DNA of 64,000 bases from Alicyclobacillus sacchari (GCF_004366795.1 NZ_SORF01000010.1:1-64000); one strand, 5' to 3'. Shown: positions 27,806 to 37,272, counted from the first letter of the stretch. A program made the numbers and translations. The notes: generated from the sequence alone by a model not told the origin.

Positions 27806-29206
27806 ATGGGATACGGTAGAGTGAGGCCAAGCATCGCTTCAGTTGCAGTTTGTTCCATTTTGTTGGGTATAACAGGATGTGGTTCGCAGGCATTTGGCAC
27901 TGTCACCAATCATCCAGGGAAACCACAAGCGTCTGGCGGGATGTCCACCTCGCCGAAGCATGACCGTAAAGACGTGGGGGCTGCTTCCACATCCGGGAAG
28001 GAAGCGACGTCTGTGGGGTGGTACTTCGTTCCGACCTATTCGACGTATGGAGCGAACAGTGTGATCGCTGGTATAACCGTACAGCGTAATCGCTTGAAAC
28101 TGCTCATTCGAACAGATTCGTCCATCAACCATGGAACTGGTTTCGTGTTCTCGAAAGTGTGGCATGCGGCATGGTTCGATCCGGCGGCAGATACGTTGCA
28201 ATCGGATGGGGAGGTACCAGCTCAAACTCAGATAACCTATCAAGGTCCGGTCAAACTTGTCTTTCCGACCGCTTTCCCGGGTAACTTTGAACGGCAGTCG
28301 GTCACTGTGGATATACAGGGGAAATCTGCTGCCAAATGGCCGGCAGCCATTCCTATGTACGGATCGGCTGCGAATCCCGAAGGGCCAACGCCAGGTTCGC
28401 TGGATAACCAAATTCTTGGCCAGGTGGGCAACTGGATTTGGGTGGCGCTAAAGGGTCCGCAGTATCCGCCGTTTTATCCCAATCAAAAGCCCTTATTATG
28501 GGCATTCCGCTTTTGGGATCGGCTGGTGGCGTTCAATCTGCAAACGGGCCAAGCTGTCGAATATTCGATCCCACGGAGTGATTCCGAATACGTTTGGGCG
28601 GTATCCACGGGCACGAATCTCGTCCTTCCAACATTCGTACGGGATGGGAGCCGCGTCTGGGTAGCTGTTGGGCAGTGGGTGGGTTGTTTCCCGAGCGATC
28701 CGCTGCCAACTGCGAAATCTGAAAGCGTAGTACACGGATTCAGCGCTGTTCTGCGTAAACCCAGTGCTTCCTATGTGCATGAGGAGGCGCAATCCGCAAT
28801 GGCCGACTTACAAATGGACGAACGAGAGGTGGCGGACAGTCTAGCAAGTTACTGGGATACGACCATTGGTGCGAATGTGCCTGGTGTGCCATCGTTTCGC
28901 ATGTATCAAGATGGAAAACGGCAAGCCTGGAATTTGAATACGGTCATTTACAATCACGGCGACTTGCCCTCGGATTTGCTTTGGGCTATGCAATTTCCAT
29001 TTACGCCAAGTGATCCACGGGCCAGCGAGTGCACGAAGGTAGGGAAGACCATCTTGGCGCTTTTGCGAAGCCCACTCAACGCGGACGCCATCGGCGTTAT
29101 CCAGATGACGCCGCAGCAAGTGGAGCATCAGTTTCACAACAAGCCACCAGTGTCGCTTCCGGGGTATGTGATTCGCGGCAACGCGTACTGGCCAGATGGA
29201 GCGTAA
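27806..29206 (+). CDS. secreted lipoprotein of unknown function
   Basis: The N-terminus is a lipoprotein signal with lipobox (SVAVCSILLGITGCGS), so the protein should be anchored on the outer face of the membrane. A Ser/Thr/Lys-rich linker of about 45 residues follows, then roughly 390 residues rich in Trp, Tyr and Pro (FDPAADTLQSDGEV, WAFRFWDRLVAFNLQTGQAVEY, VWVAVGQW). These read like beta-propeller-type strands, but I cannot assign a family. GGAGG precedes the ATG. It stands alone between terminators or convergent genes, with the MOSC gene convergent after it. Confidence 0.7.
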   Translation: MGYGRVRPSIASVAVCSILLGITGCGSQAFGTVTNHPGKPQASGGMSTSPKHDRKDVGAASTSGKEATSVGWYFVPTYSTYGANSVIAGITVQRNRLKLLIRTDSSINHGTGFVFSKVWHAAWFDPAADTLQSDGEVPAQTQITYQGPVKLVFPTAFPGNFERQSVTVDIQGKSAAKWPAAIPMYGSAANPEGPTPGSLDNQILGQVGNWIWVALKGPQYPPFYPNQKPLLWAFRFWDRLVAFNLQTGQAVEYSIPRSDSEYVWAVSTGTNLVLPTFVRDGSRVWVAVGQWVGCFPSDPLPTAKSESVVHGFSAVLRKPSASYVHEEAQSAMADLQMDEREVADSLASYWDTTIGANVPGVPSFRMYQDGKRQAWNLNTVIYNHGDLPSDLLWAMQFPFTPSDPRASECTKVGKTILALLRSPLNADAIGVIQMTPQQVEHQFHNKPPVSLPGYVIRGNAYWPDGA

Positions 29207-29283
29207 AGGATTGATATGGAACTGGCAGGAGAGTGTCGCGCCGATGCGCGATGCTCTCCGTTGCCAGGTTGGCAATCCCTCCA

Positions 29284-29955
29284 TCACGCCTGATCCAGCA
29301 TCCGTCGTAGCCGCAACGCCACCACGTTCTGGGCCGCTGCGGATAATTCGTTCACCGTAAGCAAATCGCGAATGGCGTTACCATCGGTCAGGCGACCTTC
29401 GCACACATCGTTGATCCGTTCGATGGTCCAATCCGGATGTCTTCGTTCCAGCACCTGCACTGGTTGCCCCGATTCTACATAGCCTTTTTCAAGCACGCGC
29501 AAATACCAACCGGTTCGCCCTGAAGCTCTCACTCGGTCGAGCAAATCCGGAATGCCCCAGCGAGCGGAAATCTTCCAGCAGGGACCGCGCATTTGGCTGA
29601 CTTGAAACTTAGCCCCGCCAATGGCCAAAACGTCTCCAACGCAAACATTGGTTTCGTCCATGCCTTCGATGGTTAGATTTTCGCCGAACCCTCCATAGGG
29701 TAAGTCGATATGCAATTCTCGTGTCCATTTCCTATAATGGTCCGCCGCGTAGCATAGTACAGCCTTGTCTGGACCACCATGATTCTTTCGATCCGCTTGG
29801 CCATCGCCATCTATATGATCGAAATGCACATAGCGCTTACCATTCACAGGTTGTTTGTCGAACGCGGAGTACCACTCGTTCCTAGATGAAGTCGATCCAC
29901 TCTCGTAGCGCTTCGGCAATCCAACCTGGATCGATATAACGCGCGGTGAAGTCAT
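29284..29955 (-). CDS. MOSC-domain protein (YiiM-like)
   Basis: The first ~165 residues are a MOSC domain (HIDGDGQADRKNHGGPDKAVLCYAADHYRKW, GGFGENLTIEGMDE, MRGPCWKISARWG) with the conserved cysteine in GPCWK. A C-terminal helical 3-alpha domain follows (HPDWTIERINDVCEGRLTD). MOSC proteins of this type bind the molybdenum cofactor and several reduce N-hydroxylated compounds. ATG 29955 has AGGA ten bases upstream. GTG 29964, three codons earlier, is too close to it. The exonuclease III gene ends 63 bases upstream on the same strand, so both may be on one transcript. Confidence 0.85.
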   Translation of the reverse strand: MTSPRVISIQVGLPKRYESGSTSSRNEWYSAFDKQPVNGKRYVHFDHIDGDGQADRKNHGGPDKAVLCYAADHYRKWTRELHIDLPYGGFGENLTIEGMDETNVCVGDVLAIGGAKFQVSQMRGPCWKISARWGIPDLLDRVRASGRTGWYLRVLEKGYVESGQPVQVLERRHPDWTIERINDVCEGRLTDGNAIRDLLTVNELSAAAQNVVALRLRRMLDQA

Positions 29956-30017
29956 GTCGGACACATCCTATTTTCGTGAGTGGAATAAACTGTTGCCATC
30001 ATTTCCGCGCAGGCCAC

Positions 30018-30773
30018 TTACTCCGCCAGATCCAGCACAATAGGACAGTGATCGCTACCCAGGATATGCGCGTCAATGCGGGCGTCCAGCAACTTGTCGC
30101 GCAACCGATTCGAAATGAGAAAGTAATCGATCCGCCATCCAATATTTCGTTCGCGCACCTTTGGCATGTTCGACCACCATGTGTACGCGTCGGCGCGCTC
30201 TGGATGGAGATAGCGGAAAGAATCTGTGAAGCCTGCGTCCAAAAGCTGTGTCATCTTATTGCGTTCTTCATCTGTAAAACCGGAGTTGCCACGGTTGGAT
30301 TTCGCGTTTTTGATATCGATCTCCTTGTGCGCCACATTGAGGTCACCGCAGGCAATGACCGGTTTTGTCGCGTCGAGATGGAGCAAGTACGCGCGAAATC
30401 GATCTTCCCACTCCAAGCGGTACGGAAGACGGGAAAGATCGCGCTTGGCATTGGGCGTATATACGGTGACGACATAGCATGACGCAAACTCGAGCGTGAT
30501 GATTCGGCCTTCCGGCTCGCCATCGTCTTCCATTCCGTATCGGACAGAATGTGGAGGCATCTTCGTAAAGACGGCCGTTCCGGAGTACCCTTTCTTTTCA
30601 GCGTAATTCCAATACTGTTGGTACGATGGACCGAGGTCCAGTTCGATTTGCCCTTGCTGCAATTTGGTCTCCTGCAAGCAGAACACATCGGCATCCACGT
30701 CGTGGAAGTAGTCGAGGAACCCTTTATTGACACATGCTCGCAAACCATTGACGTTCCAAGATACAAGTTTCAA
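30018..30773 (-). CDS. exoA: exodeoxyribonuclease III / AP endonuclease
   Basis: This enzyme cuts DNA at abasic sites and removes 3'-blocking ends during base excision repair. The 251-residue protein shows the exonuclease III family order: LKLVSWNVNGLRA, CLQETKLQQGQIE (metal-binding Glu), YTPNAKRDLSRLPYR, CGDLNVAHKEIDI (Asp/Asn), WRIDYFLIS and LGSDHCPIVLDL (Asp-His). The TTG at 30773 is the start because AAGGAGG lies nine bases upstream and the family begins exactly there. The frame is open for 33 more codons upstream without such a site. Confidence 0.92.
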   Translation of the reverse strand: MKLVSWNVNGLRACVNKGFLDYFHDVDADVFCLQETKLQQGQIELDLGPSYQQYWNYAEKKGYSGTAVFTKMPPHSVRYGMEDDGEPEGRIITLEFASCYVVTVYTPNAKRDLSRLPYRLEWEDRFRAYLLHLDATKPVIACGDLNVAHKEIDIKNAKSNRGNSGFTDEERNKMTQLLDAGFTDSFRYLHPERADAYTWWSNMPKVRERNIGWRIDYFLISNRLRDKLLDARIDAHILGSDHCPIVLDLAE

Positions 30774-30909
30774 TTGATGTAGCCTCCTTGCTTGCCAAAA
30801 GCATACCATACCGATTTGCGTTCTCCAGGCCGATCCGCCGCCATCTCTGCTAGTGCTCAGGGTTGGAATCATGGATAATATGAAAAGCCATACACAGGAG
30901 GTGTCGAAC

Positions 30910-31893
30910 GTGCGTTATCGAAACTTGGGATCGACAGACTTACAGGTCAGTGAAGTGAGTTTTGGGACGTGGGCCATCGGCGGATCGTGGGGGCAAGTTG
31001 ATGACAAGGCGTCGCTTGCAGGGTTAGCGGCCGCCATCGACGCCGGTGTAAACTTTTTCGATACCGCGGACGTTTACGGTGACGGGCACAGCGAGGAACT
31101 CTTGGCTCGAGCTACGAAGGGCAAGGAAGATGACATCTACATCGCGACGAAATTTTGCCGTGCGGGAGATATTCATGATCGGTCCACCTATGCTGAGGAT
31201 TCGATCCGCCGGTTTTGTGAGGGAAGCTTGCGACGGTTGCAGCGTGATCGGATAGATCTGTACCAGATTCACTGTCCGCCGACTGAGGTTCTGCGCGATG
31301 GACAGGTTTTCGAAGTGCTTGACAAGCTGCAGGCGGAGGGGAAAATTCGTCATTACGGCGTCAGCGTCGAGACGGTGGAAGAGGGTCTCATTTGTTTACA
31401 GTATCCGAATGTGCGAGCGCTTCAGGTCATCTTCAACATCTTCCGGCAAAAGCCGTTGGATGAGTTATTGCCAAAAGCGAAGGCGCACGGTGTCGGTATT
31501 CTCGTTCGCTTGCCGCTGGCGAGTGGCCTTTTGACAGGGAAATTCACAAAGGACAGCCGGTTTGAGGTGGACGATCATCGCGCGTTCAACGAAAACGGCG
31601 AGCACTTCAATGTGGGAGAGACATTTGCTGGCCTTGGATTTGCCAAAGGGGTGGAATTGGCGGATCAACTGCGTTGGATCGCCGAGGGGCGCGGCAACAT
31701 GGCGCGTGCAGCCATCCGTTGGGTTCTCGATCACGATGAGGTGACCTGTGCGATTCCAGGCTTCAAAAACGCGGCACAGGTAAAGGACAATTTGGAAGCG
31801 TTGAACGTGCCATCTTTCACCGCCGAGGAACGTCACAAGTTGCAGGCGTTCTACAATCACGATGTCAAACCGTGGATTCGTGGCGCGTATTGA
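30910..31893 (+). CDS. aldo/keto reductase
   Basis: A 327-residue NADPH-dependent oxidoreductase of the aldo/keto reductase superfamily. It begins with the usual YRNLGSTDLQVSEVSFGTWAIGG. The catalytic tetrad is visible as Asp and Tyr in FFDTADVYGDGHSEE, Lys in IATKF and His in YQIHCPP. The cofactor loop lies in CAIPGFKNAAQV. The physiological substrate cannot be told. GTG 30910 follows AGGAGG at eight bases. Divergent from exoA and followed by a perfect hairpin at 31925. Confidence 0.9.
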   Translation: MRYRNLGSTDLQVSEVSFGTWAIGGSWGQVDDKASLAGLAAAIDAGVNFFDTADVYGDGHSEELLARATKGKEDDIYIATKFCRAGDIHDRSTYAEDSIRRFCEGSLRRLQRDRIDLYQIHCPPTEVLRDGQVFEVLDKLQAEGKIRHYGVSVETVEEGLICLQYPNVRALQVIFNIFRQKPLDELLPKAKAHGVGILVRLPLASGLLTGKFTKDSRFEVDDHRAFNENGEHFNVGETFAGLGFAKGVELADQLRWIAEGRGNMARAAIRWVLDHDEVTCAIPGFKNAAQVKDNLEALNVPSFTAEERHKLQAFYNHDVKPWIRGAY

Positions 31894-31924
31894 GGGAATA
31901 TGCATTTCAACGTTGGGACGATGC

Positions 31925-31954
31925 GCTAGCAAGGCATGTGTATGCCTTGCTAGC
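31925..31954. terminator. 13-bp perfect hairpin between convergent genes
   Basis: GCTAGCAAGGCAT and ATGCCTTGCTAGC flank a four-base loop (GTGT) between the aldo/keto reductase and the convergent amylase. Neither side has a clear T-run, so it is either a weak two-way terminator or an mRNA end stabiliser. Confidence 0.55.
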
Positions 31955-31972
31955 GGAGCTGTAGCAAAAACA

Positions 31973-34687
31973 TTACTGAATCGCTAAATTGTAGTTCTGG
32001 CCACCATTGTTATCCCATGTCCCCGCCTGGTTGTAAAAAGCGGTGTTGAGCGTCGAGCCTGATGGCACCGTGATGGTTGCGGTCCAAGTTCCGTTTGACT
32101 GCTTGGTCATGGCCGTGTTGGTCGTTCCGCTCCATCCGTTGTAGCCCCAGTGCATAGTCATCGAGCTGGCGGACGTTGCGAGTGTCCCCGCATAGACGAT
32201 GGTGGCGGTTTGACCGTGAACGAGGGGACTCGGCGACGAATACACATCCTGCACGGAAAAATTGTAGTTGTTGCTATTATTGTTGTCCCAGGTCGAACTT
32301 TGGTTGTAAAACGCGGTGTTCAGTGTTTGCGCACCAAAAGGTACCGTGATCGTCGCTGTCCAAGTTCCGTTAGATTGCTTGGTCATCGGCGTATTGGTCG
32401 TTCCACTCCATCCATTGTAGCCCCAGTGCATGGTCATTGAGCTAGCAGAAGCCGCTAGAGACCCGTTATAAATAACGGTGGCCTGCTGGCCAGCATCAAG
32501 GGTCCCAGAATTTGTGTAGACACCGCTTTGTACCGGCGCATTCCATAAAGAACTGCCTTGCTGGGTCAAAATCATAGCATAGTGACCAGGTACGGTGACG
32601 CTGATGTTCCCGTTGCCGTCCACCGTATAGCTTGACGCTTCGGATGCACCATTGATCAGGGGAGTCATATTGGTCAGAACGCTACCAAACGGTGTTCCGG
32701 CTTGCGCGACGGGAATGGTCTCGCTCTCTGTATTATCGGTATCGTTGAGAATGACAATGTCGCGCTCGTTCTGGTCAAAACGGGCGAAAGCCAGAATATT
32801 GGTGGAATTATCCGCGACCAGAGGCATAAACGAGCCGTCGACGAGTGCTGGGTGGCTCGTTCGTAGTTGGATGAGCTTTTGATAGAGTTGGAATACAGAG
32901 TTTCCGCCATTTGCGACCTGAGACCAATCAAAGGTCCAGCGCTTCCCTGCGTCATTGGTTCCACCACCCAACATGCCGTATTCGTCGCCATAGTAGATAG
33001 TGGGGATACCGACATACGTAAATTGCAAAAAGGCCCCAAGATAATCCTTCCAGTAGTTTGGCGTGCCGCCATAGGGCTCCGTGAATGTGCTGCCATTCGG
33101 CTCGGTGTAGGTTTTGTTATTGATGCTTTCAGCAGCCCGCTCGCCAAAACGAGGGGTATCCTGTGTCGACAGTTCGTTAACTTGGGCTAGTTGAGCCGCC
33201 CGCGGAACCGCGTTAAGTGTTCCTGTCAGCCAGCTTTCCATCGTGGTTGCGTTAATTGCGTCCGCGTTAAATCCATCGTCGTAACCAGTAACCCATTCGG
33301 ATACCGGTTGGAGAAAACCATTGTAATTGACCGAGCCGTCCCATTGATCTCCATTATTTAGCCATTCCGTTGGCTGGGATCCTTCAAACCATTCGCCGAA
33401 GACGAATGCATTTGGATTGGCGGTTTTGACAGTGTTTCGAAACTCTTGCCAATAACTGTGGTTGGTGGGATCGTTGTAGTTGCCGTTAGACTCGGGGTCG
33501 TAACCGTTGGCTCCGATATGTCCTGGAGCGTCGAGTCTCCATCCGTCGATGTTGTAGGGTGAAGACAACCATGTCTTTGCGACATTATCGATCTGGCTGC
33601 GCAGCGCACTTGATCCGTAGTTCAACTTTGGCATGGTGCCAACGCCAGCGAACGTGGCGTAAGAGTTGGGCCAGTTGGTGAACGTGTAGTAGCTATAGTA
33701 CTGGCTGGATTGGCTTTGCTGAGCGCTAGTGAACCAGGCATTTTGATTACTCGTGTGGTTAAAGACGCCATCTAGAATCAATCGACCTTCTTGTCCAGCG
33801 TTGTTGCTCGTGTTGTGCAGATCTGTGGATAGTTGCTGGAGTGCTGTATTGCCGCCAAAGTGTGGATCGACGTTGTAATAGTCTTGCGTGTCGTATTTGT
33901 GATTGGTCGGTGACGTGAAAATTGGATTGAGATAGACGATATTGGCGCCAAGTGTTTTGGTGATATAAGATAGTTTTTGGTCAACACCCTCCAAATCACC
34001 GCCGGAAAACGCAACTTGGTCTTTACCACCCGGATCTCCCAACTCGGGATCTGATCCCCACGGTAGTTGGACTGTCTGGTTGCCGTTCCACGAGTATGCC
34101 CCGGTCGTAACATCGTTCGACGTATCACCATTGTAGAAACGATCAACCATTATCTGATACATAATGCCGTTCTGTGCCCAGGTGGGTGTACTGAAGTTTG
34201 GAGCAAGGACAAAATCATCATATGTGTTCCACTGATTTCCGCTGAGCGATGGTGTTGGGAAAGCACTGGTGGATGTTCCTGAACCATTGTAGTATAACGT
34301 CGAAGATCCATCGTTTGCCTGGAAGTAGTAGTACTTGACGCTGGACGATGCAGGAATCGTCCCCTGCCAAAAGTCGTACAGTCCGTTGACATCCGTGCCT
34401 TTCAGTGCCATGGGGTAATAAGTGGTGGAGCCAGTAGAGGTATCATACACCACGACATTGGCGCTGGTTAAGTTACCATGCGTCGCACGCAAGGTCACCG
34501 TGACGGCTTGCGCGGACGTTGGTTCTTGCGGCGACATATACTGGGGCCCTTGGTCAGCAAACAGCCCACTCGCCTGAACACCGGAGGACGATGCAGCCGC
34601 TTGGGGTGTAAAACATACACTCCAGCCGAAAAGTGCGGATAGCGGAATGAGCGCTATCGGATACTTTGCCCACTTTCGAAGTTTCAA
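31973..34687 (-). CDS. secreted GH13 alpha-amylase-type enzyme with two C-terminal starch-binding repeats
   Basis: This 904-residue exported glycosidase probably acts on starch or maltodextrin. A signal peptide (KYPIALIPLSALFGWSVCFTPQAAA) is followed by an N-terminal beta domain, then the GH13 barrel with conserved regions DGVFNHTS, DGWRLDAPGH (nucleophile Asp) and FGEWFEG (acid/base Glu). Region IV reads STQDTPR. It keeps the transition-state Asp but has Gln where GH13 enzymes usually have His (..HD..). Two near-identical CBM25-like modules (MHWGYNGWSGTTNT, FYNQ..TWDNN) end the protein. The TTG start follows GAAGGAGCG. Two LacI-type operators lie just upstream, suggesting sugar-controlled expression. 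Confidence 0.88.
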   Translation of the reverse strand: MKLRKWAKYPIALIPLSALFGWSVCFTPQAAASSSGVQASGLFADQGPQYMSPQEPTSAQAVTVTLRATHGNLTSANVVVYDTSTGSTTYYPMALKGTDVNGLYDFWQGTIPASSSVKYYYFQANDGSSTLYYNGSGTSTSAFPTPSLSGNQWNTYDDFVLAPNFSTPTWAQNGIMYQIMVDRFYNGDTSNDVTTGAYSWNGNQTVQLPWGSDPELGDPGGKDQVAFSGGDLEGVDQKLSYITKTLGANIVYLNPIFTSPTNHKYDTQDYYNVDPHFGGNTALQQLSTDLHNTSNNAGQEGRLILDGVFNHTSNQNAWFTSAQQSQSSQYYSYYTFTNWPNSYATFAGVGTMPKLNYGSSALRSQIDNVAKTWLSSPYNIDGWRLDAPGHIGANGYDPESNGNYNDPTNHSYWQEFRNTVKTANPNAFVFGEWFEGSQPTEWLNNGDQWDGSVNYNGFLQPVSEWVTGYDDGFNADAINATTMESWLTGTLNAVPRAAQLAQVNELSTQDTPRFGERAAESINNKTYTEPNGSTFTEPYGGTPNYWKDYLGAFLQFTYVGIPTIYYGDEYGMLGGGTNDAGKRWTFDWSQVANGGNSVFQLYQKLIQLRTSHPALVDGSFMPLVADNSTNILAFARFDQNERDIVILNDTDNTESETIPVAQAGTPFGSVLTNMTPLINGASEASSYTVDGNGNISVTVPGHYAMILTQQGSSLWNAPVQSGVYTNSGTLDAGQQATVIYNGSLAASASSMTMHWGYNGWSGTTNTPMTKQSNGTWTATITVPFGAQTLNTAFYNQSSTWDNNNSNNYNFSVQDVYSSPSPLVHGQTATIVYAGTLATSASSMTMHWGYNGWSGTTNTAMTKQSNGTWTATITVPSGSTLNTAFYNQAGTWDNNGGQNYNLAIQ
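31976..32485 (-). repeat. tandem CBM25-like starch-binding modules
   Basis: Two direct repeats of about 78 codons, about 274 bases apart, are nearly identical in protein (SSMTMHWGYNGWSGTTNT in both) and close at DNA level. The first covers about 32252-32485 and the second 31976-32209. Such a pair usually raises affinity for insoluble starch. Confidence 0.75.
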
Positions 34688-34713
34688 CTTCTTTCACGCT
34701 CCTTCACTTCAAT

Positions 34714-34757
34714 ACAAACGTTTGCCTGATAGCGAGAAAAATAGAGCAAACGTTTTC
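34714..34757. promoter_or_regulatory. two LacI/CcpA-type operators before the amylase gene
   Basis: ACAAACGTTTGC (34714-34725, core palindrome CAAACGTTTG) and GCAAACGTTTTC (34746-34757) are 32 bases apart, centre to centre. They match sites bound by MalR/CcpA-like LacI-family regulators. They lie 27-70 bases upstream of the start, so binding would block transcription. Confidence 0.6.
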
Positions 34758-34939
34758 ATTATTTCAGCATACGGTTTGATGTCATTCAATTGTCTAAAGC
34801 TATGTTTTATTTACACAGACAATCGTCCCATTACATAACGATTTGAACCGAAAATACGAAGGTTCTGTGATAGATACCGATAAGACGTCAAAATCTCCAA
34901 TTGATTTTGTAAGGTGATTAGACGTACGATTCAGTTAGT

Positions 34940-34964
34940 TTGCGCATGCAAACGATTGCGCATG
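34940..34964. promoter_or_regulatory. cre-like site and direct repeat before the chemoreceptor gene
   Basis: TTGCGCATG occurs twice (34940-34948 and 34956-34964) and the sequence between them forms GCAAACGATTGC (34948-34959). That fits the cre consensus TGNAANCGNTNNCA with one mismatch at its end. It sits 20 bases before the start of the chemoreceptor gene. Confidence 0.4.
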
Positions 34965-34983
34965 TCCGAGAAGGGGGATAAGA

Positions 34984-36702
34984 GTGCAAGAAAAAACGTA
35001 CGTATGGTCAGGGTATATGTGGAAAAAGCGTCAAGACCCGTTGGTCTGGCCTTTGTGGATGCGGTTTGTGCCTATTCTGCTTGTGGCGGTTATTGGAATG
35101 TTGGCAGTTCAACGAATTTCCATAGGAGCTGTCGTTTCGACTGCGACTGTGGTTGCCAACCAAGATTCGCAGCAATTTGAGGATTTATCTCTCATCACAT
35201 CGGTACAAACCAGTATTGACGCTGCGTATATCTCCCTGCTTCAAGCAACATCTGCCAAGCCAATGGATACCGTTGCCATGAGCACATTCGCGCAGACAGC
35301 CACGGGCATAGACCAGGCAATTCAAACATTGACGGCGACCGAGGCTCATATCGTGTTACCCGATTGGGATGCAATGAAGCGGGATGCAAGTGTATTGATT
35401 TCAGACGCGATACGGAAGCCTTCAAACGTAAGCCAAGATTTAGCCAACCTGCAAAACGATGCGCAAAGCGTCTCGAATGACCTGACGATGTTAACTGGCG
35501 TCGACACAAATCACACGTTGGGTATTGATCGTGCCGAACAGTCAGCAATTGAAAAGATCCATGCCATATCTATGGAAATGCTCGGGGTGATGACCTGCGT
35601 TGCCGTTGGCATTTTTAGCATTGTGGCGTGGCAAACGCGTAGACGCATTCGTCGGCTGACGCAGGGGCTACACCGAGCAGCTGTCGGTGATTTGTCCATA
35701 CGTTTTGAAAGCATTCGGGATCGCACAGAAATTGGCTTTATTACACGGGAAGTGCAGTTGCTGGTCGATAGTCTTTCCCGGATTGTGAAATTGGTTCTCG
35801 CTGCAGTCGGTGATACGGTCATTCAGGCTAACTTACTGCTCGAACGCGTTGAGACAGCTCGTTTAGCGGGGAGTGAGATTGACCGGGTTGTCCAGTCGCT
35901 GAATATAGCAATTGGTGATTCGTATTTCGAGTTGGAGCGTGGTCGGGACGAGCTGTCTGCGGCTTCTTCTGCGGTCTCATGTTTGTCGCAAGCGGTTGAG
36001 GAAGTGAGCGATCGCGCAGCCGAGGTGACCAGTTCATCGCATGTTGGCTTACAGCACTTGGCCACCATTCAAACCATCATGCTCGAACTTGGACAATCGA
36101 CATCTGTGAGCCAGCAGGTTTATATGTCTACGCAGCAGCAGTTCGAACGATTGGTATCCAAGGTACAGATGATTTCGCAGATCGCTGAAACCACGGAATT
36201 GCTGGCGTTAAACGCAAGTATTGAGGCTGCGCGCAGTGGTCAATCGAGTTTCACCGTCATTGCGGTAGAAGTTCGCAAGTTGGCGATGCAAACGTCCGAT
36301 GTCTCGCAGCTGATTCTGGAAGCCATCCGTGAACTCGGTGTATCGATGCACGAGACCGGGTTGTCTGTTCGTGCAGCCCAGCGACTTACATCAGAAGCTG
36401 TGGCACACATCGAGCAAACCAAAGGGACGTTTGAATCCATTGTTGTTGGGATGTCAGAACTTGAAAGGTCATCCGCGAACACAGCTGTGACGGTACGGGA
36501 AAGTGTGACTTGCATGGAGCGGATTATCGGCATGCTACGCAATGCCATCAACACGATACAGGCTATTTCTACCTACAGTGCCGAAGTCGCTGTGAGCTTG
36601 CACGCTCAATTGAGCGATTTCGAAACCTTGAATCGTACGAGTGAAACGGTTTCCGAGACAGCTCGTCATTTGGAAACATCCGTCGCGCGCTTCACCGTAT
36701 AA
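34984..36702 (+). CDS. methyl-accepting chemotaxis protein
   Basis: A 572-residue membrane chemoreceptor. It has a first membrane helix (MRFVPILLVAVIGMLAV), an extracellular four-helix sensor of about 160 residues, a second helix (MLGVMTCVAVGIFSIVAW) and a HAMP domain (RIRRLTQGLHRAAVGDLSIRFE). The long cytoplasmic coiled coil has a hairpin tip IAETTELLALNASIEAARSGQSSFTVIAVEVRKLA. The tip differs from the usual EAARAGEHGRGFAVVA but keeps the E and R contacts for CheA/CheW. The ligand is unknown. GTG 34984 follows AAGGGGG. A cre-like site upstream and the divergent amylase suggest a link to sugar supply, which is inference. Confidence 0.88.
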   Translation: MQEKTYVWSGYMWKKRQDPLVWPLWMRFVPILLVAVIGMLAVQRISIGAVVSTATVVANQDSQQFEDLSLITSVQTSIDAAYISLLQATSAKPMDTVAMSTFAQTATGIDQAIQTLTATEAHIVLPDWDAMKRDASVLISDAIRKPSNVSQDLANLQNDAQSVSNDLTMLTGVDTNHTLGIDRAEQSAIEKIHAISMEMLGVMTCVAVGIFSIVAWQTRRRIRRLTQGLHRAAVGDLSIRFESIRDRTEIGFITREVQLLVDSLSRIVKLVLAAVGDTVIQANLLLERVETARLAGSEIDRVVQSLNIAIGDSYFELERGRDELSAASSAVSCLSQAVEEVSDRAAEVTSSSHVGLQHLATIQTIMLELGQSTSVSQQVYMSTQQQFERLVSKVQMISQIAETTELLALNASIEAARSGQSSFTVIAVEVRKLAMQTSDVSQLILEAIRELGVSMHETGLSVRAAQRLTSEAVAHIEQTKGTFESIVVGMSELERSSANTAVTVRESVTCMERIIGMLRNAINTIQAISTYSAEVAVSLHAQLSDFETLNRTSETVSETARHLETSVARFTV

Positions 36703-36897
36703 GATGAACGCTTGGTTGACGCTGGTGTAAAAGGGCGATATGGTTCGTTCCGGCAATGGTTCCTAGAAGGAAGCATGTAAAGTGCAAGCTCGAAGTTCCA
36801 TTGCATATACTTGCCCGAGGAGGCTGTTTGTTGTTACAATGTTTCTGACCTGTAGCGAGGCCGTGCGGCGTTCGCGGCCGAAGGAGAGAACGCAGCA

Positions 36898-37272
36898 GTG
36901 GCAAAGCTAAAGGGCTGTATGGAAGCCGAAATTAGTAATGCTCTCACAAAATGGGAGAAGGAGTACCTTGGGCGAGGGTCTGTATCTGTGAAGACAGATG
37001 TTTTACGCGACATGATTATCGTATCCTTGCGTGGCATTCTGTCGACTGCCGAGTATGCCTTGTGTGAAACGCGCGACGGTATGCTTTCGGTGAAACGAAC
37101 GCGGACCAGCTTGGTCGAGTCTGGGATTGACGAATTGAAAGACATGATTCGCCGCATCACAGGTGAAGAGGTGACGAGCTTTTTCACCGATTTGAGTACG
37201 CGCACGGGCGAGCGCATCATGGTCTTTCGGTTATCTGAGGATTTGGAAAAGAAGTTTATTACAGCGGATTGA
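36898..37272 (+). CDS. mpsC: MpsC (DUF2294) family protein
   Basis: A 124-residue soluble protein of the DUF2294/MpsC family, recognised by KLKGCMEAEISNALTKWEKEYLGRG at the start and VKRTRTSLVESGIDELKDMIRRITGEEV in the middle. In Staphylococcus the mpsABC genes encode a CO2/bicarbonate concentrating system (MpsAB equals DabBA), with MpsC as accessory protein of unknown mechanism. It comes before dabB and dabA on the same strand, which fits. GTG 36898 is preceded by AAGGAGAG. A hairpin with T-run separates it from dabB. Confidence 0.75.
   Translation: MAKLKGCMEAEISNALTKWEKEYLGRGSVSVKTDVLRDMIIVSLRGILSTAEYALCETRDGMLSVKRTRTSLVESGIDELKDMIRRITGEEVTSFFTDLSTRTGERIMVFRLSEDLEKKFITAD

Noticed and set aside
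27720-27835. Short frame (about 35 codons) before the lipoprotein gene
   Set aside because: It overlaps the start of the well-supported lipoprotein gene, is very short and resembles nothing known.
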